Source of the DNA: Calamus simplicifolius
Taxonomy: Eukaryota > Streptophyta > Magnoliopsida > Arecales > Arecaceae
DNA length: 64,000 bases
NCBI GenBank assembly: GCA_900491605.1
Contig: UESW01004768.1
Span: 294,622 to 358,621, forward strand
Direction: 5' to 3'
This document shows positions 11,599 through 22,300 of the stretch, piece after piece (position 1 is the stretch's first letter; every line of letters begins with the position of its first letter). The position numbers and the translations under genes were made by a program. The notes beneath the pieces were generated by a model. The model was given only the letters and a program-made list of their open reading frames with translations, was not told the origin of the DNA and did no database searches.

Positions 11599-14431
11599 AT
11601 GGATAAAAATTGGATAAATAAACCGAGAAATACTAAAGAATATTTTGATGGAGTTCGTGATTTCATTAAATTTGGTATGGATAAAAGTAGTTTGAATGAA
11701 AAGATTTCATGTCCGTGTCGACGATGTGTTAATAATTCCTTTCTAGATCCGCAAACCGTTGAAGAACATTTGATATAGAATGGTTTTGCAAGAGGTTATA
11801 CTGAGTGGGTTTTTCATGAAGAATGTATGTTGCCAATATCAAGTAATCAACCCTCCTCGTCTGATCTTGGATCTGGTAATATGCAAGATAATCTTGTAGG
11901 AGATGATATGATAGGTTTGATCACATATGCTTTTCAACATGGTCTTCAAAACTTTGGAGGTTCAATTAATATACATGGAACGGATGGAATATGTGATAGT
12001 TCTACATTTATGGAATAAACATTTGTTGAGAAGTAGATACAATCCTCAACTACTGAGTCAGCTCGGTATCATAATTTAATTAAAAATGTAGATGAATAAT
12101 TATATCCAGGTTGTTTGAAATTTTCTAAGATCTCTTTTCTTATGCATTTATTTCATATAACATATATGAATGGATGGTCCGGAAAGAGTTTTACCATGCT
12201 TCTCAAATTACTAAAGGATACATTTCCAGAAGGCAGTTTACCATCCTCTTATTATGAAGCAAAGAAAGTTGTCAACAAATTGGATCTTGGATATTAAAAG
12301 ATCCATAGTTGTCCGAAAGACTATATGTTATATCATGGTGGAAATGCTGATCGAGAGTCATGCAATGTATGTGGATCTTCACGATGGACAACTCATGAAG
12401 AGGATGAGGATGATGTAACGAACAAAACAAAAAAACCGGCGAAGGTATTGCATTACTTTTCTCTTATTCCTCGATTGAAAAGGCTATATTCATCATTGAA
12501 AACAGCTTTATTAATGAGATGGCATGACGAAGGGCGTACAAAGGATGGAATGTTGAGACATCCAACAGATAGTCTAGCATGGAAAGCATTTGATACTAGG
12601 CATTCTAATTTTGCCTCTGATATTTGTAATGTTGGTTGGGTTTAGCTTCAGATGGCTTCAATCCTTTTTGAACTCTAAATTCTACATATAGCATTTGACC
12701 AGTTGTTCTAAAACCATACAATTTACTACCATGGTTGTGCATGAAACAATCCTCTTTGATCTTGTCAATGGTTATTCCAGGTGATAAGGGTCCAGGAAAT
12801 GATATTGATATTTTTCTACAATATTTAATAGAGGAATTGAAACAATTATGGGAAGGTATTGATGCAATTGATGCTTCAAATGGTGAAACATTTAAACTAC
12901 GAGCAGCTTTGCTGTGAACTATTAATGATTTTTCAGCATATGCCAATTTATCTGGCTGGAGTACAAAGGGAAGGGTTGCATGTTCTTGTTGTTCAGATTC
13001 GACATATTCAATTTGGTTAAAACATGAAGGAAAATTTTGTTATATGGGACATCGTCGATGGTTAGAACCAAATCATCTGTTTCGTTTTTAGAAAGATTTA
13101 TTTGATGGTACCATAGAATTGGGATGTGCACCGGTTCCACCTTCTGAAACTAATGTTTGTATACAAATGAATTCCATCAGTTACACATATGGTAAATTCT
13201 TAAAGTCTTCTAAAAAAAAAGGAAGGAATGATCAAGGATTGTCACAAGAAGTGACTATTGGTAGTATGGATGCACCGGTATTTGAAGATCCAGATAACTT
13301 TTTGGAAAGAAAAAATAAGGAAGATGTACTTTAACTTCTCCAAATCAGCCTAGCAAACATATATGGAAGAAAAGAAGTATCTTCTTTGACTTACCTTATT
13401 GGGAACATAATCTTATTCGATATAATCTTGATGTCATGCACATAGAAAAGAATGTTTGTGATAATCTACTTAGAACATTGTTGAATCTTGATGGAAAGAC
13501 CAAAGATAACAAGAAGGCACGACTAGATTTAAAAGAATTGGGTATCTGACCAGAGCTTCATCCCATTATGCTTGCTAATGATAGAAATTATTTGCCTCCT
13601 GCATCTTATGCAATGTCTCCTCCAGAAAAAAATTATTTTCTTACAATATTAAAAAATATTAAAGTACCTGATGGATATGCATCAAACATTTCAAGGTGTG
13701 TGCACATTAAAGATAAGAAAATTTCTAATCTCAAAAGTCATGATGGTCATATATTGATGCAAGATATCTTGCCATTAGCTTCAAGACCATTAGTGCCTAA
13801 ATAAGTTTTTGCAGTTATAATTCGGTTATCATCATTCTTTAAGGTATTATGTTCAAAAGTTATTGATCCTGGAGAGATCAGTTGGAGTCTGATGTTACTA
13901 TTACACTTTGTTAGATGGAAAAGATTTTTTCTCCTTGATTTTTTACTATTATGGTACATCTACTCATTCACTTAGCTTCGGAAGTTAAACTGGGTGGACC
14001 GGTACATTATAGATGGATGTATCCTATTGAGATGTACATTATAAAGTATGATGTATTGCATTGATCGGTACACTAAAATTTTAAAAGTAGCATCATAATT
14101 ATGCTATGTTTATAAAATTATTATATTATATGTATCTTATGCGATTGAAAGATTATGTACGAAATAGAGCATATTCAGAGGGTTCGATTACGGAAGGATA
14201 TATTGCTGAAGAGTGTTTGACATTTTGTTCAAGATATCTTCAAGGTGTAGAGACAGTGTTAAATAGACCTCAACAGTATAGTGATTTCGTAGATAATGCA
14301 GAATTGTATAAGTTTTCAACTGCAGGTAGGGTAACGGAAAAAACTGAAACTATTGTATTAGATCATAAATCAATGGCACAAGTACATCGTTATGTGTTAC
14401 TCCATAGTGAGATAATATCTGACTATTGTAG
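11599..14431 (+). pseudogene. CACTA (En/Spm) transposase TNP2-like, degenerate
   Basis: Starts with ATG at 11599 (MDKNWINKPRNTKEYFDGV), matching the N-terminal transposase-associated domain with its CPCRRC cysteines. Next come TNP2 (Transposase_21) blocks: YEAKKVVNKL, CNVCGSSRW, AKVLHYFSLIPRLKRLYSS, RTKDGMLRHPTDS, SDGFNPF (about 12645-12665), GPGNDIDIFLQYLIEELKQLW, then NLDVMHIEKNVCDN (about 13420-13460) and LHPIMLANDRNYLPP. The C-terminal DUF4218-like part (HLASEVKLGGPVHYRWMYP, EECLTFCSRYL) ends at a probable donor (AGGTTAGT, about 14430). At least a dozen stops or frameshifts break it. It would catalyse cut-and-paste transposition if intact. Confidence 0.85.
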
Positions 14432-14514
14432 GTTAGTATGATTTAGTGCATTTTAAGTTTAAATATCATATCTTATTTTTATTCTAAATAAACAAAGTAA
14501 ATATTGTGCAGTGA

Positions 14515-15290
14515 ATTTTTAATGTCTCGGCGATAAACTAATCATAGCACTCGACCTAATCCAAGGATTGAGTAGCGATGGTTAGTCGAGTTATTTCCTA
14601 CATGGCTTTCAAAATAGGTTAGACATATACTTAGAGAATATATGGATAGATTTAACATCAAATAACTTGTTAACATTCCTTATTATTTTCTAGGTACCAA
14701 CGATGATGGAGAGAAATTTTTCAGCTGAATTAATAGCCCTGGCTCGAGTACCTAACAAAGTCGTCAATAGATATAATGGTTTCATAATCAATGGTTTTAA
14801 ATTCCATACTAAAGATCATAAGAAATTTAGAAGAACACAAAATAGTGGTATTATGGTGGAAGCAGATGAAAAAACTTATTACGGTGCACTAAAAGATATT
14901 TATGAGTTAGATTACTACGGAATCTTTAAAGTCATATTATTTAGATGTGATTGGGTAGATATAAACTCATCAATGGGTTTGAAAAAGGATGCAAATGGAT
15001 TTACACTTATAAATTTTACAAGATTGATACATACTGGTGCCTTATTGAAAGATGATCCATTCATTTTTTCTTCTCAAGTTTGTCAAGTATTTTTTGTACA
15101 AGATGCAAAAGATAATGATTGGGCTACTGTTATTAAAATAAAACTTAGGGACTTATATGATATGGGAAAGCAGCTGGAAGATGATGACACTTATACGCAT
15201 TCCATGCCATTCAATTTTGTACTGGTTGATGATGTACATGCCACGGTATCCTTGGTTAGGATAGAATTTGAAGGAAATGATAATGCTTGA
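14515..15290 (+). pseudogene. CACTA transposase 3' exons, DUF4216-like domain
   Basis: A probable acceptor (GTGCAG, about 14512) is followed by a decayed exon that aligns with the HN..FP.W region seen between the two domains in TNP2 proteins. The open stretch 14703-15290 (195 codons) then carries DUF4216-like blocks: FIINGFKFHTKDHKKFRRTQNSG, YYGALKDIYELDYYG, LFRCDWVD and SSQVCQVFFVQD. This is normally the C-terminal part of plant TNP2 transposases. It is the best-preserved piece of the element. Confidence 0.8.
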
Positions 15291-15385
15291 TTCTTATTGG
15301 TATTACATTTTGCAATGTATTGGATTTTATAGTAATTATTCAGTTAAATTAATATTTATTTTCATTAACTCTTACTTTGATATAA

Positions 15386-16432
15386 ATGATAGGTGATATT
15401 ATGCCGCACTCACGGACAGAGGCTGGCACCTCTGCTTCAGCACAGGAGGTTCATGCTGGTCCTTCTTTGGTACCGAACGTTATGTCCAGTTCTTCGGCAC
15501 AACAGTCTATTGCAGGTCCATCATCCTCGGGGCATCATGATCCTAGTCTCGGTGTAGGAGATGATGAGCTACACATTTAGGGTAATTTATTTTTTATTTA
15601 GTTTGATAAAATTTCTTTATACTTTTTACTATAGTTTACTTATATCTATTTTTATACAGATAAATATGGAAGGGTTACACATACAAGCAGGCCCATGGCA
15701 GTACAAGATGTATGGCAGATGCGCGAGGGTGAGAAGATAGTGATTGAGTGCAATCAGCTAGGGCAGCCAATTAAAAAAGCCGCTAGCTTATTGAGTTCCT
15801 TTTTAGGGACAGTTGCACGGAGGCATTAGCTGTGTCCACTAAGTTATGCAAAATGGAATGACATACTTCCAACTTATAAAGTTGAGATTCTACGAGTTGT
15901 GTAGGTAAAAATTTGAATCTAAACATTTCTTATTTTGTATACTTGTTATATTATGCTATGTTTTATATTTTCTTAACAATTATTTTCTTTTGCAGGCCAA
16001 GTTTCTACTACCTCCATCCTCTCATGATTTTGTAATGAAGTCTCTCAACTAAAAATGAAAAGAATATAAGGCATAGTTGAAAATGAAGCACAAGTTGCCT
16101 GATATGACCGAGGAGCATGTAGTTGGTACTTGTCCTCCTGATGTACCCCCTCATCAATGGATGGAGTTGGTTCATTACTGGTTCTCAGAGAAGGGATAGG
16201 TATCTTATAGTTTAATCTTTTAAGACACTATTAAAATATTTGATTTTTATTATACATTATATATACATATATGCTTTACTTTCGAAATATAACAAGTATA
16301 TTTATTAATTTTGTAGACATATTCTAATATTGGTAAAGCTGCACGAGCAGCCCTATCTGCTCCTTATACATTAGGATCCAAGAGTTATGCGCGAGTCAGA
16401 CAAGAGTTCATATGTTCCTTAATTGTATAAAT
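15386..16432 (+). pseudogene. CACTA second gene (Transposase_24-like), 5' exons
   Basis: First exon 15386-15580 (Ser/Gly/Pro-rich; MPHSRTEAGTSA from ATG 15401) is followed by an exon from about 15661 with the Transposase_24 signature (IVIECNQLGQPIKKAASLLSSFLGT, YAKWNDILP). Two more short exons follow at about 15996-16197 (LLPPSSHDF, PPHQWMELVHYWFSEK) and 16318-16432 (SNIGKAARAALSAPY). Several stops are present. Family knowledge says the next segment should contain a G.FV and a RYGRVRGYG block; these occur only at 25652-26030, after about 9 kb of inserted DNA. Confidence 0.7.
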
Positions 16433-17477
16433 TTATATTTTTTATATCAAAGCATTTACTTATTATAATGATGTATTGTGATACATGTCTACCGTGGTAC
16501 ATGTGTATCGTGATACATGTGTTCTTTATTTGGTAAACAGTAATAAGGACAAGTACTTCTATCCTTATTTAATTCATTAATATCTGCTTAATGTTGTCTT
16601 ATTTAATTTATTAATATCTGCGAAGATCTTTTAGATTCGTTATCCTTCATCTTTCCATGAAGTTAAGATCTTTTAGATTAATATCTGCTTGATGTTATCT
16701 TATCATTTCATATGACAATTGCCTTTGATAAGATTATGTTTTTGAGTTATCATTTGCTAACAATATCAGGAAGTAAGGAAACACCACATCGATGTGGAGA
16801 AAATCTTAGATGGCCTGACACTCCACCAATACAATATGTTATCTAATTTTTTTTATTTTTTTTCCTGTCTTGTTGCTCTTTTTTCCGTCTGTGGAAAGTG
16901 GAAACATGTTATAGTAACATGCCTATATGCTGCGTAGCTTATGATTGTGGTTGCATGAGTCATAGAATTTTTTTATTGAGGATTGACATAAATATCTGAT
17001 GACTTGAGTTTTTGAAATCAGCTTAACTCATGATAAAGTCAGTCACTTGTGCTATATTATAGAATTTCTTGGTAACTGAAATTTTAAAACCCTTCTCATC
17101 TGTTAATAAGAGTTGAATGCTGGGACTGCAATCATTAAATTCATGTCATTAACGCCAGATAAAGAGGAAAGCTTCTGCAACATGTTGAGAATACAAGAAG
17201 TTATATAAGAACTGACTTTTACTATCTGTAGGCACACGACATCCTTCATAGGGTAGGCACCTGCACCACCCAAGCCTGGGCCTGTCTCAGCAGCTGGGTG
17301 GCATCTAGGTGGCATGCCTTAGAAATAAATGAGATATTGGGTTTCCATTAAGCCTCATAAGATTCATAAGACTCTGGAACTTCACAAATGACCTGCAGAA
17401 AGGTCTCTCCCATTAACCAAAAATACATACTATGATGGAATTAAAACATGAGATCAATAGCTCAACATGGTAAGTGC
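16433..17477. other. Non-coding stretch between CACTA exons and CslC fragment
   Basis: No coding signal seen. Three spaced copies of GTGATACATGT-like sequence lie at about 16480-16520, and TTAATATCTGC and AAGATCTTTTAGATT are repeated between 16560 and 16700. The right end (17300-17477) may be the flank or the next intron of the CslC fragment. Confidence 0.5.
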
Positions 17478-18174
17478 CTTGACATCATTCAAGAAGATGA
17501 ATTTCCAGCCATTAAGGTGGGCACGAACAGCAATATCCATATCCTCTACTGTTGTTCGCTCAAGCCAACCTCCAGAATCCTCTAAAGCTTTGATTCTCCA
17601 GACACCTGCAGTCCCATTAAAGCCAAAAAAGTTCAAGAAGACACCATTCACCTGCTGCTCCACTTCAAAGTGAAAGCAGAGGTTGATATTTTGAAGACGG
17701 GTCAACAAGTTCTCATCCTTATTCACAAATCTCCACCGTGCCTGAACTAGTCCCAGCTCAGGATTTCCCTGCATCACATACAAAATGGATAATTAATGAA
17801 CTGAAGAAACTACTCATGTTATTTGGAAATGAACTTGATGCAATTAGACTGCAAGGAATCAATACCTTAAAATGTGGAATTGTTTGCTTGAGAAAATCAG
17901 GGTTTGGTTGGAAGTCTGCATCGAATATGGCAACAAACTCATAATTCTTAGCATAGTCGCAGCTCATGGCAGACTTAAGATTTCCAGCTTTATAACTAGT
18001 CCTGACCAACCGATGCCTATAGACTATGTTGGCACCCTGCTGGCTCCATTTTGAAACCTCCACTCTGATTAAAACCTTAATGGCCTCATCATCAGAGTCA
18101 TCAAGCACTTGGATTAGTAAACGGTCTTTGGGCCAGTCAAGTTGGCACACTGCAGAAATCGATTGCTCATACAC
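17478..18174 (-). pseudogene. Cellulose-synthase-like C (CslC) gene fragment, two exons
   Basis: Exon 18174-17866 (103 codons, VYEQSISAVCQLDWP...) and exon 17768-17478 (97 codons, GNPELGLVQARW...) are separated by a canonical GT-AG intron (17769-17865). Together they cover part of the GT2 glycosyltransferase core: VLDDSDD, YKAGNLKSAMS, the DAD motif in FAIFDADF-like context (VAIFDADFQPNPDF), EQQVNGVFLNFFGFNGTAG and the TVEDMD block. The EQQVNGVFLNFFGF stretch favours CslC (xyloglucan backbone synthase, Golgi) over CslA. Both exons are open and start or end at plausible splice sites (TAG acceptor at 18175-18177). The N-terminus and the QxxRW-containing C-terminus are absent, so it is a fragment. 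It lies opposite to the surrounding CACTA gene. Confidence 0.85.
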
Positions 18175-18185
18175 CTAGGGGGAAC

Positions 18186-19406
18186 TGATAGAGATATAGA
18201 CTAAAAGATATGCTTTATGTAATGTCTTTATATTTTAATGAGAATTCATTTTGAGCAATGTGTGCCATTTACTATATATGTGCATGTGTCTAGTATTTAC
18301 AAAGAGTATTTGATCTAGTGTGTAGAGTACGGCTTACACACAGAAGACTAGATCATCGGTTCTTTTGGAATACAAGTTTATTGTTCACAGTTTTAGATGG
18401 AATTGGACACACCATCAGTAGAACTGTAGCACAAATTTTTAGTAGGTCTGTCTTGACTACGGGGAATGGTTTATTCTAACTATTTGTGCTAGTACACTTT
18501 GTGTGTATTGAACAGGACCCAGTTGAGTTAATTATTTTATACTGACTTTATAAAATAATTTAAAACTCATGAATATTATGATTACTTATGCTCTTAATCT
18601 GAATTCTATTTCTAGACACGTGTATGTAGTGATTATTGCTTTGATTACACATAGAGTGAGATTCTATATGAGTCAATAAACTCAGTGGGTTGGGCAATAA
18701 CATTATATATATGGTGAATATTAATAGTTGAAGGAAACCACGTCCTGATAAATTGGATTGATGATATCCCCTTGAGAAAGCTTATAAGTTTTGATTGTAT
18801 CAAATCTTGCAAGTGGATTTTGAATCCGATACATCAAATAAGTTAAGTGGATAAGTCTCAAGGATAATAAAAGCCAATTAAATTATATTATCAGTAATTA
18901 AATTTAATTGGTGGATATCTGTAATCTTAACGTGGGGAGATAATAAGTATTTAATATTAAGGCTCAAAATATAAATTCGAATATGATTAGGAGTACAATT
19001 ATAATTCTTTAGTGGAATGAATTGTAATTTACGTAATTGAATCCTAACCCGGGGTAGGATTGGGAGATTTAATTATGTGGGAAGTCCTTTTCATATTTGC
19101 CTATTGGTCCCTGTTGTAGCCCTATAAATACCCTCTCAGTTGGTTGCTAGGGTTAACGTTTTTGAGGAAAAAGAAAAACAAGAAACCCTAGGTCGGCCGA
19201 GAGATCCCACCATCTTGTGAGAGAAAGAAGGTATTTTCGGGAATACGACGGAAGGCTAAAGGTTGAGGTCGAGCAATCGAATCAAAGTGTTCAAAGTTCA
19301 AATCTGAAGGTATGATCTTCTACTCATAGATTAGAACGGTAAAAGTTTTTTTATTACTCATATACGCTATAGCCGTGATCTTGGGGGTATTCCGCGCTCC
19401 CCAACA
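18186..19406 (+). repeat. 5' LTR of Copia 18186-25297
   Basis: Starts TGATAGAGATATAGAC and ends CCCCAACA (1221 bp). TATA box TATAAAT lies at about 19123-19129. Confidence 0.9.
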
Positions 19407-19407
19407 G

Positions 19408-19421
19408 TGGTATCAGAGCCA
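19408..19421 (+). other. Primer-binding site (initiator-Met tRNA type)
   Basis: TGGTATCAGAGCC lies one base after the 5' LTR. It matches the standard plant Copia PBS complementary to tRNA-iMet. Confidence 0.85.
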
Positions 19422-19746
19422 CGGCTGATACTGTATATGAATAATACGGCCATGTTCTCCATTAATCGGAATATGCATGCGTGGGATAGATCGTGCTTGC
19501 TGCTAACGTTGTTTTGCAGGTTTCTATCCTGTTATTATGGTCACATGAATGTATGTGTTTTGATTTAATATTGCTTAGATCTGTTTTGTGAACTCCGATT
19601 TAAGGAGGGATCATTGTAATATTTCATAGCATGTATGCTCTAGTTTTTTGAGAGCTTTGTGATTGTAAATACGTAGCATGTGAACTCCTATATGGAGGCA
19701 TAGGATTTTTGTAATCTGGTGCGGCTATGATGGAGGAAGAAGACCT

Positions 19747-19971
19747 GCTGCAAATTGCAGGATATGATTCTAAGGAGAATCGGTTGCAGGATATGATTCT
19801 AAGGAGAATCGGTTGCAGGATATGATCAAAAAGTAGATAGGATTCTAAGAAGAATCTGTTGCAGGATATGATCAAAAAGTAGATAGGATTCTAAGGAGAA
19901 TCCGTTGCAGGAAAGGATTCTGAAGGAAAATCTGAAGGAATCGGTCGATCCCGCTGGGGGCCAGCCCCCAG
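19747..19971 (+). repeat. Leader tandem repeat and GC-rich hairpin
   Basis: Four to five copies of TGCAGGATATGATTCTAAGG-like units (about 29-58 bp apart) occupy 19747-19920. At 19954-19971 a strong inverted repeat follows (CTGGGGG, loop CCAG, CCCCCAG). No protein-coding signal is present. Confidence 0.7.
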
Positions 19972-20295
19972 ACCCCCGTATGCGAAGCGGCAAATCGTCG
20001 AGCAAAGTAGCAATCATGATGCAACGGGGATCTTCATCTGCATGGAGAATTTTGACCATAATAACAGGGATTTTATTTATCTTGTTTATATTGGTTATGT
20101 TGCATACTTGATTGTTTATCCTTTTGTTCTTATGTCTATAACTAGGAGAACATGGTTAATTGGACTTGCTTGCTGTGATTTTGAATTTATAAGATAATCA
20201 AACACAAGTTTTATAACCCTCAAAATATTGTTTAAATAACTAAGTGGGAGAGGGAATTAATCACATTTAAATCCCATGGTCCCATCACTTGTTTA

Positions 20296-20648
20296 TTGGT
20301 GAGGTAGTTAATTTCACGTGTTAGCATTAGTGCTTTCCTCCCCATAGGATGAAATTGATTGCCAGCTCACCAAGAATAATCCCTAGTAGTTGTTAATGTT
20401 GGATTACCTCTCCATCTGAGGGATCCACCATGGGACAATGGATCTAGGATTGAGTGATGGTATACACTTAGGTATAAATATTGGTATCCTCCCCATCGGA
20501 GTCACTACAAATATTTATATGACCAAAGTTAGCCAGCTAATTAATTTTACTTGGTATGTTACCTTTTACCTAGATAGTAAATTAATAGGTTTTATCTGTC
20601 TAGATAAATGATGAGTAGTAGACGTCCTCCCATCGAGGCATACTATTC
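20296..20648 (+). promoter_or_regulatory. Array of multi-tier stem-loops in leader upstream of gag
   Basis: Four folded units end 128 nt before the gag ATG. Unit a: TTGGTGAG (20296) pairs CTCACCAA (20366); TTAATTTCA (20308) pairs TGAAATTGA (20350); TCCT/AGGA at the tip. Unit b: ATCCCTAG pairs CTAGGAT, GTTGGAT pairs ATCCAC, CCTC/GAGG at the tip (20407-20421). Unit c: TATAAATATT (20473) pairs AATATTTATA (20510), CTCC/GGAG at the tip. Unit d: GAGTAGTA (20613) pairs TACTATTC (20641), CCTC/GAGG at the tip. Every apical loop contains CCAT. Stem sequences differ but pairing is kept. A packaging, dimerisation or translation role is inference. Confidence 0.6.
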
Positions 20649-20775
20649 AAAATGTACTAGGCTGCTGGCAAATTCTTTTATTTTGTAGTGGTTGAGGGGC
20701 CCTACTTATAATTTTGAATTTAAAGTTTATTGCTCATATATCTTATTTGATGTATGAATGATTCTCAGGATTAAA

Positions 20776-21600
20776 ATGTCTTCTTTCAATCCACTTGCTG
20801 TGATACTCAAAGAAAACAAATTGACTGGTCCTAATTACATTGATTGGAAAAGAAACCTGGATATAGTGTTAACTGCAGAAGGGTACAAGTATGTGCTCAC
20901 TCAGGTCTGTCCCGCAGAGCCCGGTGAAGGGGCTTCAGATGAGGAGTCCCAAGCTTACCGTAAGTGGATTAAGGCTGATGAGATGGCGCGGTGTTACATA
21001 TTGGCATCTATGTCAAATGTTCTGCAACATCAGCATCAATCTATGCCCTCTGCCTATGACATGATGTTCAACCTCAAAGAAATGTTTGGGGATCAGAGTC
21101 GTGCAGCTAGGCAGACTGCGATGAAAGAACTGATGAACACTAATATGGCTGAAGGAACTCCTGTCAGGGATCATGTTCTAAAGATGATTAGTCTTCTGAA
21201 TGAACTGGAGATCCTTGGAGCGGAGATGGATGGGGAAACCCAAGGTTGATATCATTCTCCAGTCCCTACCTGATTCTTTTAAGCAGTTCTGCCTAAATTA
21301 TACCATGAACAAAATGAATTTTTCACTGGCAGAGCTACTTAAAGAACTTCAGGTAGCAGAGAGTTTCATTAAGAAGCCTGCAGTTGCTATGGTTACTGAA
21401 AAAGGTTCTTCTTTGAAGTCTCATGCTAAGAAGAAGAAAAAGGTTCAGAAAAAGAAACAGCATCATGCCCCACAGCCCAATAGGGAAATAAAAAAGAAGG
21501 GAAAGTGCTTCGTCTGCAAGCAGCCAGGTCACTGGAAGCAGCAGTGTCCAGTTTGGCTTGCCAGGAAACAGGCTAGAGGTATATCTCATTCACTTGTAGT
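20776..21600 (+). pseudogene. Copia gag (frameshifted)
   Basis: An upstream in-frame ATG exists at 20758, but MSSFNPLAVILKENKL at 20776 fits the family start. It carries the gag UBN2-like core (GPNYIDWKRNLDIVLTAEGY; ILASMSNVLQHQHQSM). A one-base frameshift near 21236-21250 moves it to the frame starting about 21200 (DIILQSLPDSFKQF). The zinc knuckle CFVCKQPGHWKQQC (about 21510) is intact. It encodes the capsid/nucleocapsid protein of the element. Confidence 0.85.
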
Positions 21601-22177
21601 TGAAACTTGTTTAGTGGTGTTATCTACCAGTGGCTGGTGTGTAGATACGGGAGCCACTAATCATATTTGCAATTCTTTGCAGGGGTTCCAGCAGACCCGG
21701 CAGCTAAGTGATGGGGAGATTTACATATTTCTGGGAGATGGCACGAGAGTGTCAGTAGTTGCAGTGGGAGATTTTAGCTTTTCTTTTAGTAGAAATAGAA
21801 TTTTAATATTAAAGGACTATTTTTTTGTACCTTCAATTAGAAGGAATTTAATTTTAGTTTCTAAGTTGGTTGATGATGGATATTCAGTTTATTTTAATGA
21901 CTCCGTTGTTATTAAGAAAAATAAACATTTTATCTGTTCTGGTACATTGGTGGATGGTCTTTATATTATTAATCATGTTTCTCCTACTGTGCAACTAAAT
22001 AAAGTGAATAACTATAATAGACCATGTAAAAGAAAACATCCTTCTGCAATGAATCAAACTTATCTTTGGCACTTGCGCCTAGGTCATATAAATCTAAGAT
22101 GGATTTCTAGACTGGTTCAAGATGGACCATTAGGTTCATTGGAAGTAGAGGCGATAAAACTAGACTGGCTCCTTTAA
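21601..22177 (+). pseudogene. Copia protease and GAG-pre-integrase; integrase core deleted
   Basis: The frame continues from gag into protease with WCVDTGATNHIC (DTGA active site, about 21640-21675). It then reaches the GAG-pre-integrase block (YLWHLRLGHINLRWISRLV, about 22060-22120). Reading stops at 22175-22177. The HHCC C-terminal half, the DDE core (about 1 kb) and the segment before RT are missing: sequence passes directly to the pre-RT linker. Mobility would need integrase supplied in trans. Confidence 0.85.
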
Positions 22178-22300
22178 TACCAATAGTATAAGCAGAAACA
22201 CCACAAGAAAGTGGGTTCCCAAACTTTCCAATAACTATTCGTAATGGGAGAAGTATAGTAACACGAACTGACCCTGAACTGGTACAAAAGGATACCATTA

